Shown here: in pieces, positions 27,791 through 40,933 of the stretch | Numbering within the stretch: position 1 is the stretch's first letter | Layout of the letters: every line of letters starts with the position of its first letter | From: Sarcomyxa edulis | Lineage: Eukaryota; Basidiomycota; Agaricomycetes; Agaricales; Mycenaceae | Direction: 5' to 3' | DNA length: 64,000 bases | Assembly (NCBI GenBank): GCA_009761415.1 | Contig: QUOL01000011.1 | Span: 62,001 to 126,000 of the forward strand | Program-made: the position numbers and the translations under genes | Notes under the pieces: model-generated | What the model was told of the DNA's origin: nothing | Seen by the model: the letters and a program-made list of their open reading frames with translations, nothing else | Database searches by the model: none

Positions 27791-28690
27791 AGTTATTCAA
27801 TATCATATGGAATTGGGCATATTCTGGTGTTGACAAACAAAAAGCCAAGCATATGGATGGAAATAAAATGACTTGTTGAAGAGTCGAACCTTGAGCCTGA
27901 AATTGTAAATTTCTTAAAAGTAAAAAAAAAAATGTAACGTGTTACCGCTACACTACGGCACTATACAATAGATGGCTAACAACATATACCTAATGCAATA
28001 GTTTCTATTTAGTACTATCTATCTATCATCGTAGAAACGTGTATGTAAATCAAACAAAAAGTCTATGAAGAAAGAAAACTTGTTGAACAAACTAACTACT
28101 GATATGGTAGATAAAAGTAGCTTTTCCGATAAATTTTCCACCAAAAGCAGGACTCGTGTATGCCATGCTTGCAATGGCCCGCTTCCGCAAGTTACCTACG
28201 GCCTTTACCTCGCCCCGCCCCCGCGTCTCGTCTCTTTACCTTTTAATACACACACGGTTCCATTTCTGTCCTTGTCCTGCTTCAGTGGAGACTACCCCGG
28301 TAGGCTCACAGAGATATATATATTTTTTGGTAGCAAACCACACTACTTGACCAAACTAAAGACAGAAAATAATAAATCCTTTCAGGATTAGGTATCTTAT
28401 TCCACATCCAGTAACCTAGATACAACCTCCAGAAAGTAGGTATATAATATTCCCTGAAGTGATGGACTGAAAAATGAAGAACTGAATAACACTGGTTAGA
28501 CAACACAAAGCAATGATGGTGATAGTGTAAGCATAAAGTGGGTAGGTATTAGCGGCAATGGGTTGAAGCAAGCCAGGGAAAGAGCATTTACGAAGAAGCA
28601 TCCAAGTATGTGACCTGGATCTTGATGAACATCTTAGTAAGCTCCTTCCACTGACAGGACCGATACGTACTTACTAAAGGTAGAGTGGCA
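27791..28690. other. Gene-free spacer with a tRNA-derived repeat
   Basis: No coding region is supported. At 27,872-27,960 the minus strand has a strong tRNA A-box (TAGTGTAGCGGTAACACG) and B box (GGTTCGACTC) with a T-rich insert between them; the ends do not form an acceptor stem, so it is probably a SINE or dead tRNA. The 108-codon ORF at 28,065-28,391 has no support. Confidence 0.4.
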
Positions 28691-30454
28691 CTATTGGTAG
28701 TCCTTTTCAGAAACAACCTTCTCGCCGCGGAATGTCTCGACGCCGTTATAATCAAGTGACGACCCGTTGATAGCGATGCCACTATCGACCCGAAGATCAT
28801 TTGCGGGGGTTACGGGGCGAGAGGCAACAATTCCCGAGGACGATGTTGCAGTTACAGTTGAGATGATATGCTGATTGTGGGGGTAATATGAGCGGCGTTG
28901 CATTTTCTTGAAGTCATATGGAGTGAACCTAACGGAGGATGAGTGACGGGCTAAAATGCACATGATTGTCTGCGTGACACGTACTGGTCCTCCATTTGTT
29001 TCATCTCGGCACTGAGGTTATCTTGGTTGACCTTCCGTGCCTTGGCTTTGAGAGGGTTATCTTCCAAAAGTAATTCTTCCAGTTCGTGCGAGGGGTCAAA
29101 GTTAGCCTTCTTGGCCTGACATGACAAACGAAGTCAGCCACGTGGAAAGATATCAAACGGGAATGTACATACGTCGGGTACAAATGGGGGTATCTGTTCT
29201 TTCGTCTCTAGTGTATCCCAATCGATAGTCTTGAACCACTGGTGTCGTCGCAATTCCTGGTAACCCTCTCCATGCGGCTTACACCCAAAACGTTTCGTAG
29301 GATCTCGATCCAGTAACTAGAGAAAGAGTTAGACGTGTTGGACAAGAAAGCAAGTACCCTTACACCCTTGAGGACTTGCAAGCCCGTCCGACTACACTTC
29401 TTCTCCGCATCTTCTGGGTACTTTAAAGGGTCCTTCGAAATGCTATAGGTCAGATCGCTGTTGGTCCTCCCTCTGAAAGGCCTCCGACCAAATGTGAGCT
29501 CATATGCGCAAACGCCCAGTGACCACCAATCAATGGTATACGTGTATCCGCGCTTCGCAAGAATCTCAGGGGCCATGTAAGCCATTGAGCCCGCAACACC
29601 CGTCAGTAAGCGTCGCTCAGAAAAATGAACAGCAATGTTGAAATCTGTGAGATGAGCGTTTCCGCGTTCATCGAGAAGAATATTATCCGGCTTGAGATCT
29701 CTTACGATGATTACAAGGTTAGCAAGCGTTACTTGAGAAAGATCCAGGCTTACCGATGCATTATATTATTTTCGTGTAGGTAGGCCAGTGCAGAGGCAAT
29801 CTGTGCAACATAAAATCGGACCACTTCTTCTGGGAGAGACCCAAGTCGTTCAAGGTGGACTTCGAGGTACATGAGGATAAACCACATGAAGTAGAGAGAA
29901 TTGACTGACAACGGAGATCCCCACCCAGCATAAGATCCAACACAAAGAAACAATTCTCGTCATCCTGGAATGCATAACGCATGTTGACAATGAAGGGGTG
30001 ATCGATCTGGGGTAGAGAGTCATTTCGTAGGCCATATTTCTGATAGTAAAGACGTGCCTCCTCTAGCAAACGACGTTCCTGGATGACATTTGGAACTGCT
30101 TTCATCTTCACGCACTTCGTTTTGTTGATATATTTCAAAGCGTAGATTTCGCGAGTTTGTTTGTGTTGAACGACGCGAACCTGGACGGCTTTGGCAATTA
30201 GCACTTGAAGTGCGCCATTCGGAAGACTTGATAGCTCACTTTTCCAAAAGCACCCTGTTATGTGGGTTCATGAGCTTGATGTAGATATATCTCGCGATGA
30301 TGTACGGACCTTTCCAACACATCTCAGGAGAACAAAGTGGAAGAGATTGACGTCGCCGTCGAAGTCGATAGGCTGTCCGAGTCTTCATAAGCCAATAGGG
30401 TGACATGTAGATAGAGTAAAGGTATACCTGTGCACGACAACAGACGGCACCCAT
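28691..30454 (-). CDS. STK32/YANK-type AGC-like serine/threonine kinase
   Basis: Multi-exon gene starting at 30,454 with MGAVCCR, a dual-acylation type N terminus (Gly2 and Cys5-Cys6) suggesting membrane attachment. The kinase domain follows: glycine loop VGKGAFGKV (split by introns), Lys in YALKYINK, MHRDLKPDN catalytic loop, TDFN in place of DFG, and YMAPEI. TDFN and the context are characteristic of the STK32 (YANK) family. The AGC-like C-terminal tail reaches KTIDWDTLE and then a Ser-rich end closing with SEKDYQ. Introns of 50-70 nt interrupt the gene about every 100-200 bases. The substrate is not known. It diverges from GUK1 across 378 bp. Confidence 0.85.
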
Positions 30455-30832
30455 GATATTTCGTGAAGGGGTCGTTTATAGCGTTGTTGGGGTAGTGTGA
30501 GAGCCTATATAGCGCCGGAGTAAGGATAGAGACAGAAAAGAAAGCAAAGGGGGGTGAAACGAAGGTCTGGCAAATATATGCGGGCTTGAAAAGAGAGCAG
30601 GCCCTGTGTGAGCGAGTCGGTGAGCTATGGGAAAGGGAAAAATAGAAGAAAGACAACTTTGGTGGCAACCGGGGAGCTCGAGGACTAGCAATCAGTCACA
30701 GTCACTACACCGTAACAGTAACGCCATGCACTGCCACCGCCATACATAGACCCTCCACTCGACAAGCTATTTCAGGACAAGCCATTCCGACTACTAGGCT
30801 ACATCAGCTACTATCGCGTCGTTCTGATGGTC
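30455..30832. other. Divergent intergenic region, kinase / guanylate kinase
   Basis: 378 bp between start codons, probably holding both promoters. It is rich in GAAAG-type purine tracts on the plus strand. No clear TATA box was identified. Confidence 0.4.
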
Positions 30833-31540
30833 ATGGCTGACTTTCTTCGTCCATTGATCCTCTCAGGTCCTTCAGGTGTCGGAAAAAGCACCCTTCTTCA
30901 ACGCCTCTTTACTGAATTTCCCGACAAGTTTGGGTTTAGCGTTTCTCGTATGTCTTTCTATCTATTCTCTCTCCCGTTACCTACCTTCCCATAGACACCA
31001 CTCGATCTCCTCGTCCCGGCGAATCCCACGGAAAACACTACTTCTTCGTGTCTCAAACCGCTTTCAAGGATCTCATCCGTGATGGCGCCTTCATCGAACA
31101 CGCCGAGTTTTCTGGCAATTATTATGGGACTAGTTTCCAGACTGTCCGTGAGGTCGAACAGCAGGGAAAACGGTGTATCTTGGACATTGAGGCACAGGTA
31201 TGTTCCGATGGATCGTTTGTTCTTCCACTCGTGAAACATGTACTGTAACTAGGGTGTACGCCAAATAAAATCAACCAACTTGAACCCAGTCTACCTTTTC
31301 ATATCGCCACCTTCCATGACTGCACTCCGAGCTCGTCTTCAGGGCAGGGGCACAGACAGTGACGCCTCTGTTCAAAAGCGCCTCACGATCGCCATTAAAG
31401 AAATCCAATACGCCAAGGAACCCAATGCCCACGACTTGGTTATAGTCAACGACGATCTAGAAAGAGCATACGAACTATTCAGAAAGGTTGCACTGGGAGA
31501 AAAGGTGGATGGGGACGTGCTGCCGCCGTTGGACGATTGA
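30833..31540 (+). CDS. GUK1: Guanylate kinase
   Basis: Exons 30,833-30,947, 30,995-31,197 and 31,253-31,540 give 201 aa, the usual length for eukaryotic GMP kinase. It converts GMP and ATP to GDP and ADP in the cytosol. The P-loop is GPSGVGKST near residue 11. [10 protein letters not shown] and the GMP-binding Tyr-containing segment [10 protein letters not shown] are intact. DIEAQGVRQIK and the LID Arg region (RLQGRGTDS) are present. Introns are 47 and 55 nt, phase 1 and 0. The ABC transporter gene begins 108 bases after the stop. Confidence 0.95.
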
Positions 31541-31647
31541 CGCGCGCGGTTTGAAATAAATAAATACGTATTAGAAATCCAGTGAGAATGCAGTGAGAAG
31601 CCAAATCTTTTTCTGTCTCTTGCGCAATCGTCTCCTGGAATTGTGCG

Positions 31648-34600
31648 ATGGCGACCTGCCATGATGCAGAGGGATGGCAAGTTATATCGCATCTACGAGA
31701 CTTTGACACAACCTTGTGTTTCGAGGAAGGTGTATTGCTCTCCACCGTCTTGGTCGCGCTCCTCGTTTCGGCAGGCTTTCGTACTCTCTCTCTCGTTCTC
31801 GCTGACTGCAGACCTGTATCCCACAAAAGCAGGCGAATATTACGAGCCAAATTGGTATGTCACTCCCTTGCATATGGCAGTAGTCGGTTTTGACCCCAGT
31901 CTTGTAGGTCCTGATTGCTCTTACCGTTATCATCAGTTCCGCCAACTTTATCTTCGTGGTTTCCCACATATCAGTACCAATTCTACAACTCTATATCCTA
32001 GAACCCATCGCCTTGATTGCCGCACTCTTCTTGACCAGCGTCAACCACAACCGGACTCGCACCTCTTCGTCTATCTTGCTCATATTTTGGCCATCATACG
32101 CAGTTGCCGTTGCGGTTTGGAGTAGATCTATCCTAGCTGTAGACTTTGATTACTTCAAGGTCACCTTCGCTTTGCGATGTGCTGTGATAGGAGTGGGGCT
32201 GATCACCTTCGTTCTCGAGTGCGTCGGTCCAGAAGTGGGATCTGTGGCAAGTCAAGCAATCCATGAGAACCCTATAACAACCGCCAATATATTAAGCATT
32301 TGGGTGCGTATATCTAAATTTGATCGACTGCAGAATCCAACTCAACGGATCTCCTCGACAGTCGTTCTCGTGGATGACCCCTCTGATGAAGAAGGGTGCA
32401 TCGCAGTTCATCACCGAGAATGACTTGCCATCTTTGCTACCACGCGACGAGTCCGCAAATCTAGGACGAGATCTTGAGAGAGCTTTAGCAAAACAGTATG
32501 TTGTGCTACATCCTCAAGAGCCTGCGATTAACACTCACGACACGCAGTCCGGCTTTATGGAAAGCTTTGTTTGCAGCCTACGGTGGTCCTTACGCTGTCG
32601 CGGCAGGCTTGAAGATATTTCAAGACTGTCTCGCGTTTCTACAGCCCCAGCTTCTACGATGGCTACTGGCATACATATCTTGGTATCAAAATCTCAAAAG
32701 AACAGGTGCAACTCCGGACCCTTTGCAAGGTTTTGCAATCGCTCTCTGCATGTTCGTTGCATCCGTCATACAGACTGTAGCGTTAAATCAATATTTCCAA
32801 CGGACTTTCGAGACTGGAATGCGTGTCAGAGCAGGTCTGGTGCAAACCATATATAACAAAGCCTTGGTTTTGTCCAATGACGAACGTACTCGTGCCTCTG
32901 GAGATATCGTAAACTTGATGTCTGTTGATGCCACCCGCCTGCAAGACCTATGTACTTATGGCCTCATTGCGATTTCTGGGCCTCTTCAGGTACGATCCAG
33001 TATAATGAGTGGACGATGAAGTATATTGAAGTCATCTTGTAGATCACATTGGCATTCATGTCTTTGTATAATCTCCTTGGATGGTCTGCGTTTGTTGGTG
33101 TTGCTATCATGGTCTTTTCCATCCCTCTCAACACCTTTATTGCTCGCATATTGAAGAAGATGCAAGAGCAACAAATGAAGAATAGGGATCAACGCACACG
33201 ACTGATGAGTGAACTTCTGTCCAATATCAAAAGGTACTCCATTGTTTTCATTGCTTAAGAATTGAAGCTCAATCTTCATTTCCAGTATAAAGCTATATGC
33301 TTGGGAGTTTGCGTTCGTACGCCGGATTCTACATGTGCGCAATGATTTGGAGTTGAAGATGCTGAGGAAGATTGGTGTCGCAACGGTAGGCCCACTTCCC
33401 ATATAGCCATTTCATATTTGCTTATAGCAGGACAGGCATTGAATATGACAATGTGGAGCGGCATCCCTCTGCTTGTGGCATTTAGCTCATTTGCGACCGC
33501 TGCGTTGACCTCGTCGAAACCTTTGACATCGGATGTGATCTTTCCCGCGATCTCGCTGTTCATGCTCCTTCAGTTTCCGCTTGCTATGGTACCTAATTTG
33601 TTACTACGCGTGTGTTGCGTCTTACTTATCTGTCCGTCTTTTAGTTTAGTCAAGTCACTTCCAACATTATCGAAGCTATCGTTTCAGTACAGCGTCTATC
33701 AAGTTTCTTGAACGCTCATGAGCTACAACCTGATGCTCGTGAAATGTTGTTGCAACGTGATTTACGGGTTGGCGATGAAGTACGGTGTTTTTTGTACACT
33801 CGATCAGACCAGGATGAACCCTCGTTCTCTAGGTTCTATCGATCAAGAACGGCGATTTCAGTTGGTCCAGCCAATCGCCGGTCCCAACCCTTGAAGATAT
33901 CAATTTAAACGTTAAGAAGGGTGAATTGGTCGGTATAATGGGACGTGTCGGAGCCGGCAAGGTATGTTTGAGCATGATCAATCTGTCGAAAATTGTTTGA
34001 CTCCTTCACAGACCAGCTTGCTATCGGCCATCATCGGTGACATGACCAGACTAGATGGGGAAGTAGTAGTATCTGGATGCATATCCTATGCACCTCAAAA
34101 TCCATGGTGCGTTCGTTTCTCTTTTTGACTTCAATGGCTTCGAATTATGAATGCTATGTTCCAGGATTCTGTCCGCTACTGTCCGAGAGAATATATTGTT
34201 CTCTCACGAATACGATGAGCAATTCTATAATCTTGTACTTGACGGTACGTTTCTGTGTCAGAGCATCATACGGAGAAGCCTATCAACTCAATCAACGCGT
34301 CTCAGCCTGCGCTCTAGGACCCGATTTAGCCTTGCTTCCTCAAGGGGATTTGACAGAAGTGGGTGAAAAAGGTATCGTCATCTTCATTTTGTGCTACGCC
34401 AGTTAGAGGACGACTGATTGTTTCAACAGGTATAACGGTGAGCAGTGAGGCTTCCTCCTTATAATCATGAGCTTTCAACATTTCGATATCGTTTGTAGCT
34501 CAGCGGAGGCCAGCGTGCACGTGTATCTTTGGCGCGGGCGGTGTATGCAAGAGCCGACCTGTCAGCTTTTCGTTCAGTATGATCCTTTTAGTATACTAAT

Positions 34601-37600
34601 AGCATGTTCTCAGCATTCTGCTCGACGATGTTCTAGCCGCCCTCGATTCTCATGTTGCCAGGCATGTTTTTGGTGAGTGTGATAGATTTCCTAACTTCTG
34701 AAATCATTTTTCCAAAGAATATATAGATCATGTTATCGGCCCAGGAGGTTTACTCGAAACCAAAGCAAGAATTATCGTCACCAATAGTGTATCATACTTG
34801 AAATATTTCGACCAACTAGCCTTCATCCGTCGTGGAATTATTCTGGAATCCGGATCATTCGAAAGCCTCATGAGCAACCCAGAAGGAGAACTGTGTAAAC
34901 TCGTGTAAGCCAGTAATACCTCTTGCAATATCATTACCCCTGACGAACGTCGTGATGTTCCAGGCGAGGTCACAGTGTCAGCGGCTCATCCGGGGCATCT
35001 ACACCATTTTTGGGTAGTGGCACTGTAACACCGCGGGTGGACGAAACCGACAACGCATCTTTGTGCAGCTTAGATAAGACTGTGGACGCAGGCTCTTTGG
35101 CGGAAAAGCTACGCCGCCAAAAGAGCTTCACTAAGGCCAAGCTTGCAGAGCCGATAGGTATCCGGGCAGCCGCAGCTGACGTCTACAAGGAGCATTCGGA
35201 GCATGGTCAAGTCAAGAAGGATGTCTATTGGCGATATATCGAAGCTGCTTCAAAAGGTGGTTTTGCTCTGTTCCTCTTCGCCACCGTCACTCAGCAAATT
35301 GCGTCCGTTTTTGCCAATCTTGCGTTGCGAAGTTGGGGAGAACACAACCGGGAGATGGGAGACAACTCCGGAATGTTAAGATACTTAACCATTTACGGAG
35401 CTTTCTCTGCATCAGCCGCTATACTTGGAGGTGTGGCGTCGATTTCGATGTTGATACTCTGCGCTTTACGCAGTGCTAGACTTTTGCATGATCAGATGTT
35501 GGGCGCGGTCATGCGGGCCCCTTTGAGCTTTTTCGAGTTGACACCAACTGGACGGTTAGTCTCGCCTTATATGGCGCCTGATAAACGTTCGATTGACTTG
35601 GCTTGCAAATAGCATCCTAAATCTATTCTCGCGGGACACTTATGTGGTGGACCAAATTCTTGCACGAGTTAGTACCTCGATGCTCTGCTGACTTCGATAT
35701 TCACACATTATCCAGGTCATACAAAATCTCTTCCGCACATCCGCGGTTTGCCTCTCGATCGTTGTAGTGATAGGCGGGAGCTTCCCGCCTTTCTTGATCG
35801 CTGTCATTCCGCTAGGATACTTCTACATACAAGTCATGAAGTACGTGTCAATCTGGGTAGTCCTTGCATGCATTCATATACTCAAGATCATTAGGTACTA
35901 TCTTGCTACGTCGCGTGAACTAAAGCGATTGGACGCTGTTTCCCGCAGTCCTATATTCGCTTGGTTCTCAGAGTCATTGGCTGGCTTGTCTACTATCAGA
36001 GCCTTCAATCAGCAGGACACCTTCATTGCGACTAATCAACGACGCATTGACCGCAATCAGATTTGTTACTTGCCTAGCATTTCAGTCAACAGGTTTATCT
36101 TCTTTCTAAATATTTGCGTGGCAACGGCTTACACTTGCATAGATGGTTAGCAGTCAGGCTGGAATTTGTAGGGGCTCTCATCATATTGACGACCGCGGTT
36201 TTGGCTATGATTGGGCTAGTAACAACTGGAGTGGATGCAGGTTTAGTTGGGCTTGTGTTATCATACGCCCTCAACACTACTTCATCACTTGTATGTCAAG
36301 TTCCTCTGTCCAGTCAGCGATCTAACGGGGTTTCCCTCTGTAGAACTGGGTCGTGCGGTCAGCAAGCGAAGTAGAGCAAAACATAGTCAGCGTGGAGCGT
36401 ATCCTTCATTACATCAATCTTCCCTCGGAGGCACCAGATGAAATACCTGAAAGTAAGCCCGACGAAAATTGGCCCTCTGAAGGTCAAGTCGAATTCCGGT
36501 AAGTTCTCATCGTATCTGGAAACAGATGCCCTACCGCTAATGTTGGTCCAGCGATTATTCCACCAGATATCGCCCGGAGCTCGACCTGGTCTTGAAGAAC
36601 GTCTCCTTCACAATCGTGAGTTCTAAATTTGCTTTTATGCGGCGGCTCATTTCCTAAGCTACTTGCAGAAACCTAGCGAAAAGATTGGTATCTGCGGAAG
36701 GTAAATTCCACGCCAAGTATTCTGCGAATTTGATGCTCACATCGTATGCTATAGAACGGGCGCTGGAAAATCTTCCGTACGTTGCAGATACTAGTCATAC
36801 ATTCAGAAACTGATGTGGACGATTCAGTTGCTTCTTGCGCTTTTCAGAATCATCGAACCAGTTAATGGGTCCATCTTCATCGACGACGTAGATATATGTA
36901 GCATTGGACTTCACGATTGTAAGTCATGTCTGTGTAGATCTCTTCTACTTTGGTCTTTACTCATTTGGTTCTTAGTGCGCTCGGCAGTATCTATCGTGCC
37001 ACAGTCCCCAGACTTGTTTGAGGGCACTTTACGCGAAAACATCGATCCTGTCGGTCAACATGAAGATCACGATATCTGGATTGCTCTTGGCCAGGTGGGT
37101 GATATTTCTCCGATACCATCAAAGCATCGGCTCACTCTTCTTCGTCTACAGTCACACCTCAAAGAGTATGTTGAAAGTCTCCCGGAAGGTTTGGACGCTC
37201 CTGTGCGAGAAGGAGGAATGTCTCTTTCTTCCGGTCAAAGGCAATTACTCTGCTTTGCGAGAGCATTGTTACGCAAGGTGTGTTTCTTCTCTATACCTCA
37301 TACTAGAAACAAAACATCTGACGGTGTTATTCGCGCCAGTCCAAAATCCTTGTCCTCGATGAAGGTATCTATACCATTGACTGTGTCTCTTGCGAGCGAT
37401 TTACTGATGTCAGATGCATAGCTACATCTGCGGTTGATTTAGACACGGATCGTGCTATCCAGGAGATTATCCGTGGACCCTCATTCAAAGATGTAACGAT
37501 GTTCACGATCGCGTAAGTACGCCGGCCGGATATTTGAGGAGAGCTGATTTGATTTGAATTTCCAGCCATCGTCTAAACACTATTATCGAATCGGACCGAG

Positions 37601-37778
37601 TCATGGTCTTGGATGGTGGCAAGGTCAGTGACTCGCATTGTATAGTTGAGTCAGACTAACATGACGGCTTCTTAGATTGCAGAGATGGATGCCCCGCAGA
37701 CGTTGCTTGCCAATCCCAAATCGCTGTTCTACTCTTTGGCAGACGAGGCAGGGTTAATCAGCTCTACAACAGCTTAGG
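31648..37778 (+). CDS. ABC transporter, ABCC/MRP subfamily
   Basis: Many short exons. The order is an N-terminal membrane region, TMD1 (WKALFAAYGGPYAVAAGLK onward, ~32.5-33.7 kb), NBD1 (Walker A GRVGAGKTSLL split by an intron at 33,961; WILSATVRENILF; LSGGQRARVSLARAVY; Walker B ILLDDVLAALD), TMD2 (~35.2-36.3 kb) and NBD2 (GRTGAGKSSLL; SIVPQSPDLFEGTLRENID; LSSGQRQLLCFARALL; ILVLDE; TIAHRLNTI). It ends ISSTTA at 37,778. Gene order and motifs fit full-length fungal ABCC exporters of the vacuole or plasma membrane, typically for glutathione conjugates or xenobiotics; the actual substrate is unknown. In NBD1 the Walker B is followed by Asp-Val rather than Glu, as is usual for the degenerate first site of ABCC proteins. 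The start codon is the first in a plausible frame and is less certain. Confidence 0.88.
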
Positions 37779-37944
37779 CGTTTCAGAACATAGAGATGTA
37801 GATAGAGATGGATGATATTTTCATCCATTAATTCCAAGTTAGCGCCACTGCCGCGCTAGTGCTATATAGTATAGAATGATGTCACCGATCGTTTCGCTGC
37901 GGGTTCCGTAAATTTCTCCAGTTTCTCTCTTCGTTCGCATTATC

Positions 37945-40723
37945 ATGGATCTCAAGTCCACTCCTTTGCCCAACCGCAACTCTCTTCCTGATCTCTCCAT
38001 TCCCAAAGATCACGACTTTGCCAAACCCCCACGCATCCCTCAGCAAGACGAACATGATCCCGATGATACTCATCAAGACTCCGACTCTGACACTACTGCA
38101 ACAAACTCTTCCGATGAATTTGATTGGGATGAAGAAGACGACGCTAAATCTGCTGTCAAGACTGATAACATCAAAGCAAAACGAGGGAGAGCCCTCTGGA
38201 TGATGTTCATGAAATTGGCAAGACCCGTTAGGATCTTCATCATAGGCATTTTTGGAACTGGCGTCCTGATTGCTCCTCTTTTGGTGAGTTCACATCTTTG
38301 TACACATCCTGCTATCCACTCTTGACCGCCGTATTCCGTAGGTGGTTCATTTTCGCTTTCAACACAGCACTGTTCGAACCGAAGTGCACGTTTGGTCGCT
38401 GTGGCTAGCAATCATATGGGCTGCTGGCTGTGTGACATATCTTGTTGTAGATTCCATTCCTCGTATGGTAGTATCTATCATTGTACTGTTCGGCGGTCAC
38501 GTAGAACGTCTGAAACTCCAATTAGAGGTATGAAGTCTCCGTTCGCCGTTCTGGGTCCCATATCTCATAGCACTTCCAGTTAACCCTCGCCGTCTCAAGC
38601 TGGTTGAAGCTCGTGTTGGATATATCGTGGGCTTGGGTCGCCTTGTCTGTCATACGTGACATCTACCACCCTTCCGGTTCATATTGGACCATAGTGAACC
38701 GTGTGATGCAGGTGATATACACTCCAACTCTCTCGCTCGCAAACTGTATGCTCACTCTTGTACAAGGCCCTTTTCTCTTCGGGTCTTATCATTCTAGCAG
38801 AAAAGCTGTTCCTACAATTTGTTGCCATAAATTTCCATCAAAAAGCACTCGCAGAGCGACTGGCAGAAAACCGTCTTGGCCTCAAAGCTCTCGATCGGCT
38901 CTCGAACGCTCAAATTGCCCAGAACAAACGGTCTCCGTACGGAAAAAGAGGACACAAAAGTATGATCATGACAGAGTCGACGGACTTCGCAGGACTGTCC
39001 CAGCGCGGTCATAAATTTGGCGAGAGCAGTGCAGATATATCCCCTATGCAAGAAAAGAGCGGCGACAATCAACTCGAGAAGCCTGATGAGAAAAACAACC
39101 GTTCTTCGGAAAGGCAGCGACGCAGGCACAAAGCTATGGCGAGCATCATTGTCGATCAAGTCGGTCTGGTTTCGTTACCATTAGCTTCTCCTCTGACCTT
39201 TATAAAACTTCAGGTTGGTGGAGTGATCGGGCAAGTTGCGCTCAAGAATTCAAAGTTCAACAGAGATGGACAAAGTGGGGGCCTTCACTCTGCTCGAAGG
39301 CTCGCGCGAAAGTTATTCAGTGCCTTGAGTGATGTTAACCCTGCTAGATCCCATCTCGTTGTGGAAGGTCTGTCGAAGAACTATTGTCGAGTACCGGATA
39401 TTGAGCAGTATCTTCTCAGATTTCTATCCTTACTTCCGTACGACAGCGGACGCGGTAAGCATGGTCGTCCACCGACAAATTTACATCCATTGAATCTTTC
39501 ACTGCAGCATACCGCATTTGCATTATTCGACAAAGACGGAAACGGTGACATTAGCAAAAGAGAAATGCGGGAAGCCGTGCAACGAATTTACAGAGAGCGT
39601 AAAGCTCTAATATCTAGTCTCAAAGTGAGTGCCGTTCGCCCACTTAAAAAAATACAATAACACTGTATCTTGCTGTAGGATGTCGGTTCCGCCGTAGCCA
39701 AACTAGATGCCGTTCTCCTCTCAGTGGCATTAGTTCTGGTCATATTCGTGTGCTTGCTCATCTTCAATCGCAAGAATACTCTTGCGTCTCTTGTGCCCCT
39801 AGCCACTATCATCCTCGGGTTTTCCTTCATTTTCGGTCACTCTGCGCAAACTCTGTTCGAATCTGTATGTAGTCATTTTTTCTGCGCCACTCAGGCCGGC
39901 TGATCGATATCTTCACAGCTCATATTCATATTTTCGACGCACGTATTCGATGTCGGAGACCTAGTCATGATCGACGACCAAGTGAGCGTCTCTTCAGTCA
40001 ACGATCTCGTACGTTCTACTCAACATAACGGCAGGTTCTTCTTGTCCGTGAATTTGGACTTTTCTCGACCACTTTCCGTCGCGTAGATGGACAGGAAGTC
40101 ATCGCCCCGAATGCACTGCTGGCTAGTTCAAAGCTAGTGCATAATCTCAGGCGCAGCAACTCCATGTAAGCTTGACCTGACGGCCTCAAATATATGATCT
40201 GACTGGTGAGACAGGTGGGAGAGCACGAATTTGACGGTAGCGTATGATACACCCCTAGAACTGATTGACCAGCTCCGTTCGCGAATTAGCGCCTATGTAG
40301 CAGCTAATAATCGTGAATGGTCCGGATGTTCTCTAAATATCGACAAGATGGAATATCAAAATACAATACAACTTATAGTGTCTATGGAACGTATGTGGAT
40401 CCTACCCTATCTCTGTCCGGCTTTTTACATGTCATTCAGATCGTCCAAACTGGCAAGATTGGGGTGGTCGCTGGGGACGCCGCACGGCGTTCATGCGTAA
40501 TCTGAAGGTCATCCTGGAAGAACTAGACCTTCGCTATAGCATGCCGGTTCAACCCATACTGCTACCTCGTGGAACTGGACTGAACCATCCAGAGTCTTTG
40601 CGGATGTCCGTGCCGAGGGGTATGTACAGCCATGAAAGTCTTGGAAATGCGGGCTCGTTTCAATCGAGCGACCACCTTCGCGCTCCGACGAGGTCATTGC
40701 GCCCCGGGGGGGACACGTTTTAA
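37945..40723 (+). CDS. EF-hand MscS-type mechanosensitive channel
   Basis: The N-terminal cytosolic segment is acidic (DSDSDTTATNSSDEFDWDEEDD). Several transmembrane segments follow (around VRIFIIGIFGTGVLIAPLL, LWLAIIWAAGCVTYLVV and WVALSV). A single EF hand, DKDGNGDISKREM, comes before the MscS pore region (AVLLSVALVLVIFVCLLIF, then LVPLATIILGFSFIFGHSAQTLFES) and the beta domain (VGDLVMIDD, FGLFSTTFRR, GQEVIAPNALL). This layout matches the fungal Msy1/Msy2 type, ER channels that shape calcium signals under hypo-osmotic shock in fission yeast. Introns are 50-60 nt. The C-terminal tail is Ser/Arg-rich and probably disordered. Confidence 0.88.
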
Positions 40724-40933
40724 ACGGAATAAAAATATACACACGGATTCGTAGGTACGCTCCCTATACATAGTAGGATTATAGTTTGTTGCGAAATGTC
40801 ACAAATTGTCACAATACACCCGCCGATTCAACACTTCCCACACGCGTGACTCGCTCTCACCCTCTCTCACCGTTTGCCACATCTCCTCATCCTCGCCACA
40901 CCTCGTTCTACTGTTCTCTTTGCATGTATCTAC
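40724..40933. other. Intergenic region before the DNA ligase gene
   Basis: Short 210-bp spacer with TC-rich sequence (CTCTCACCCTCTCTCACC) before the ligase ATG, of the kind common in fungal promoters. Nothing else seen. Confidence 0.4.

Noticed and set aside
27872..27960. Intron-containing tRNA gene on the minus strand
   Set aside because: Good A and B boxes, but no acceptor stem, and the insert does not leave a proper anticodon arm; more likely a SINE or dead tRNA.
28065..28391. 108-codon plus-strand ORF with CHACNGPLP
   Set aside because: One CxxC is not enough; no splice partners or family resemblance.
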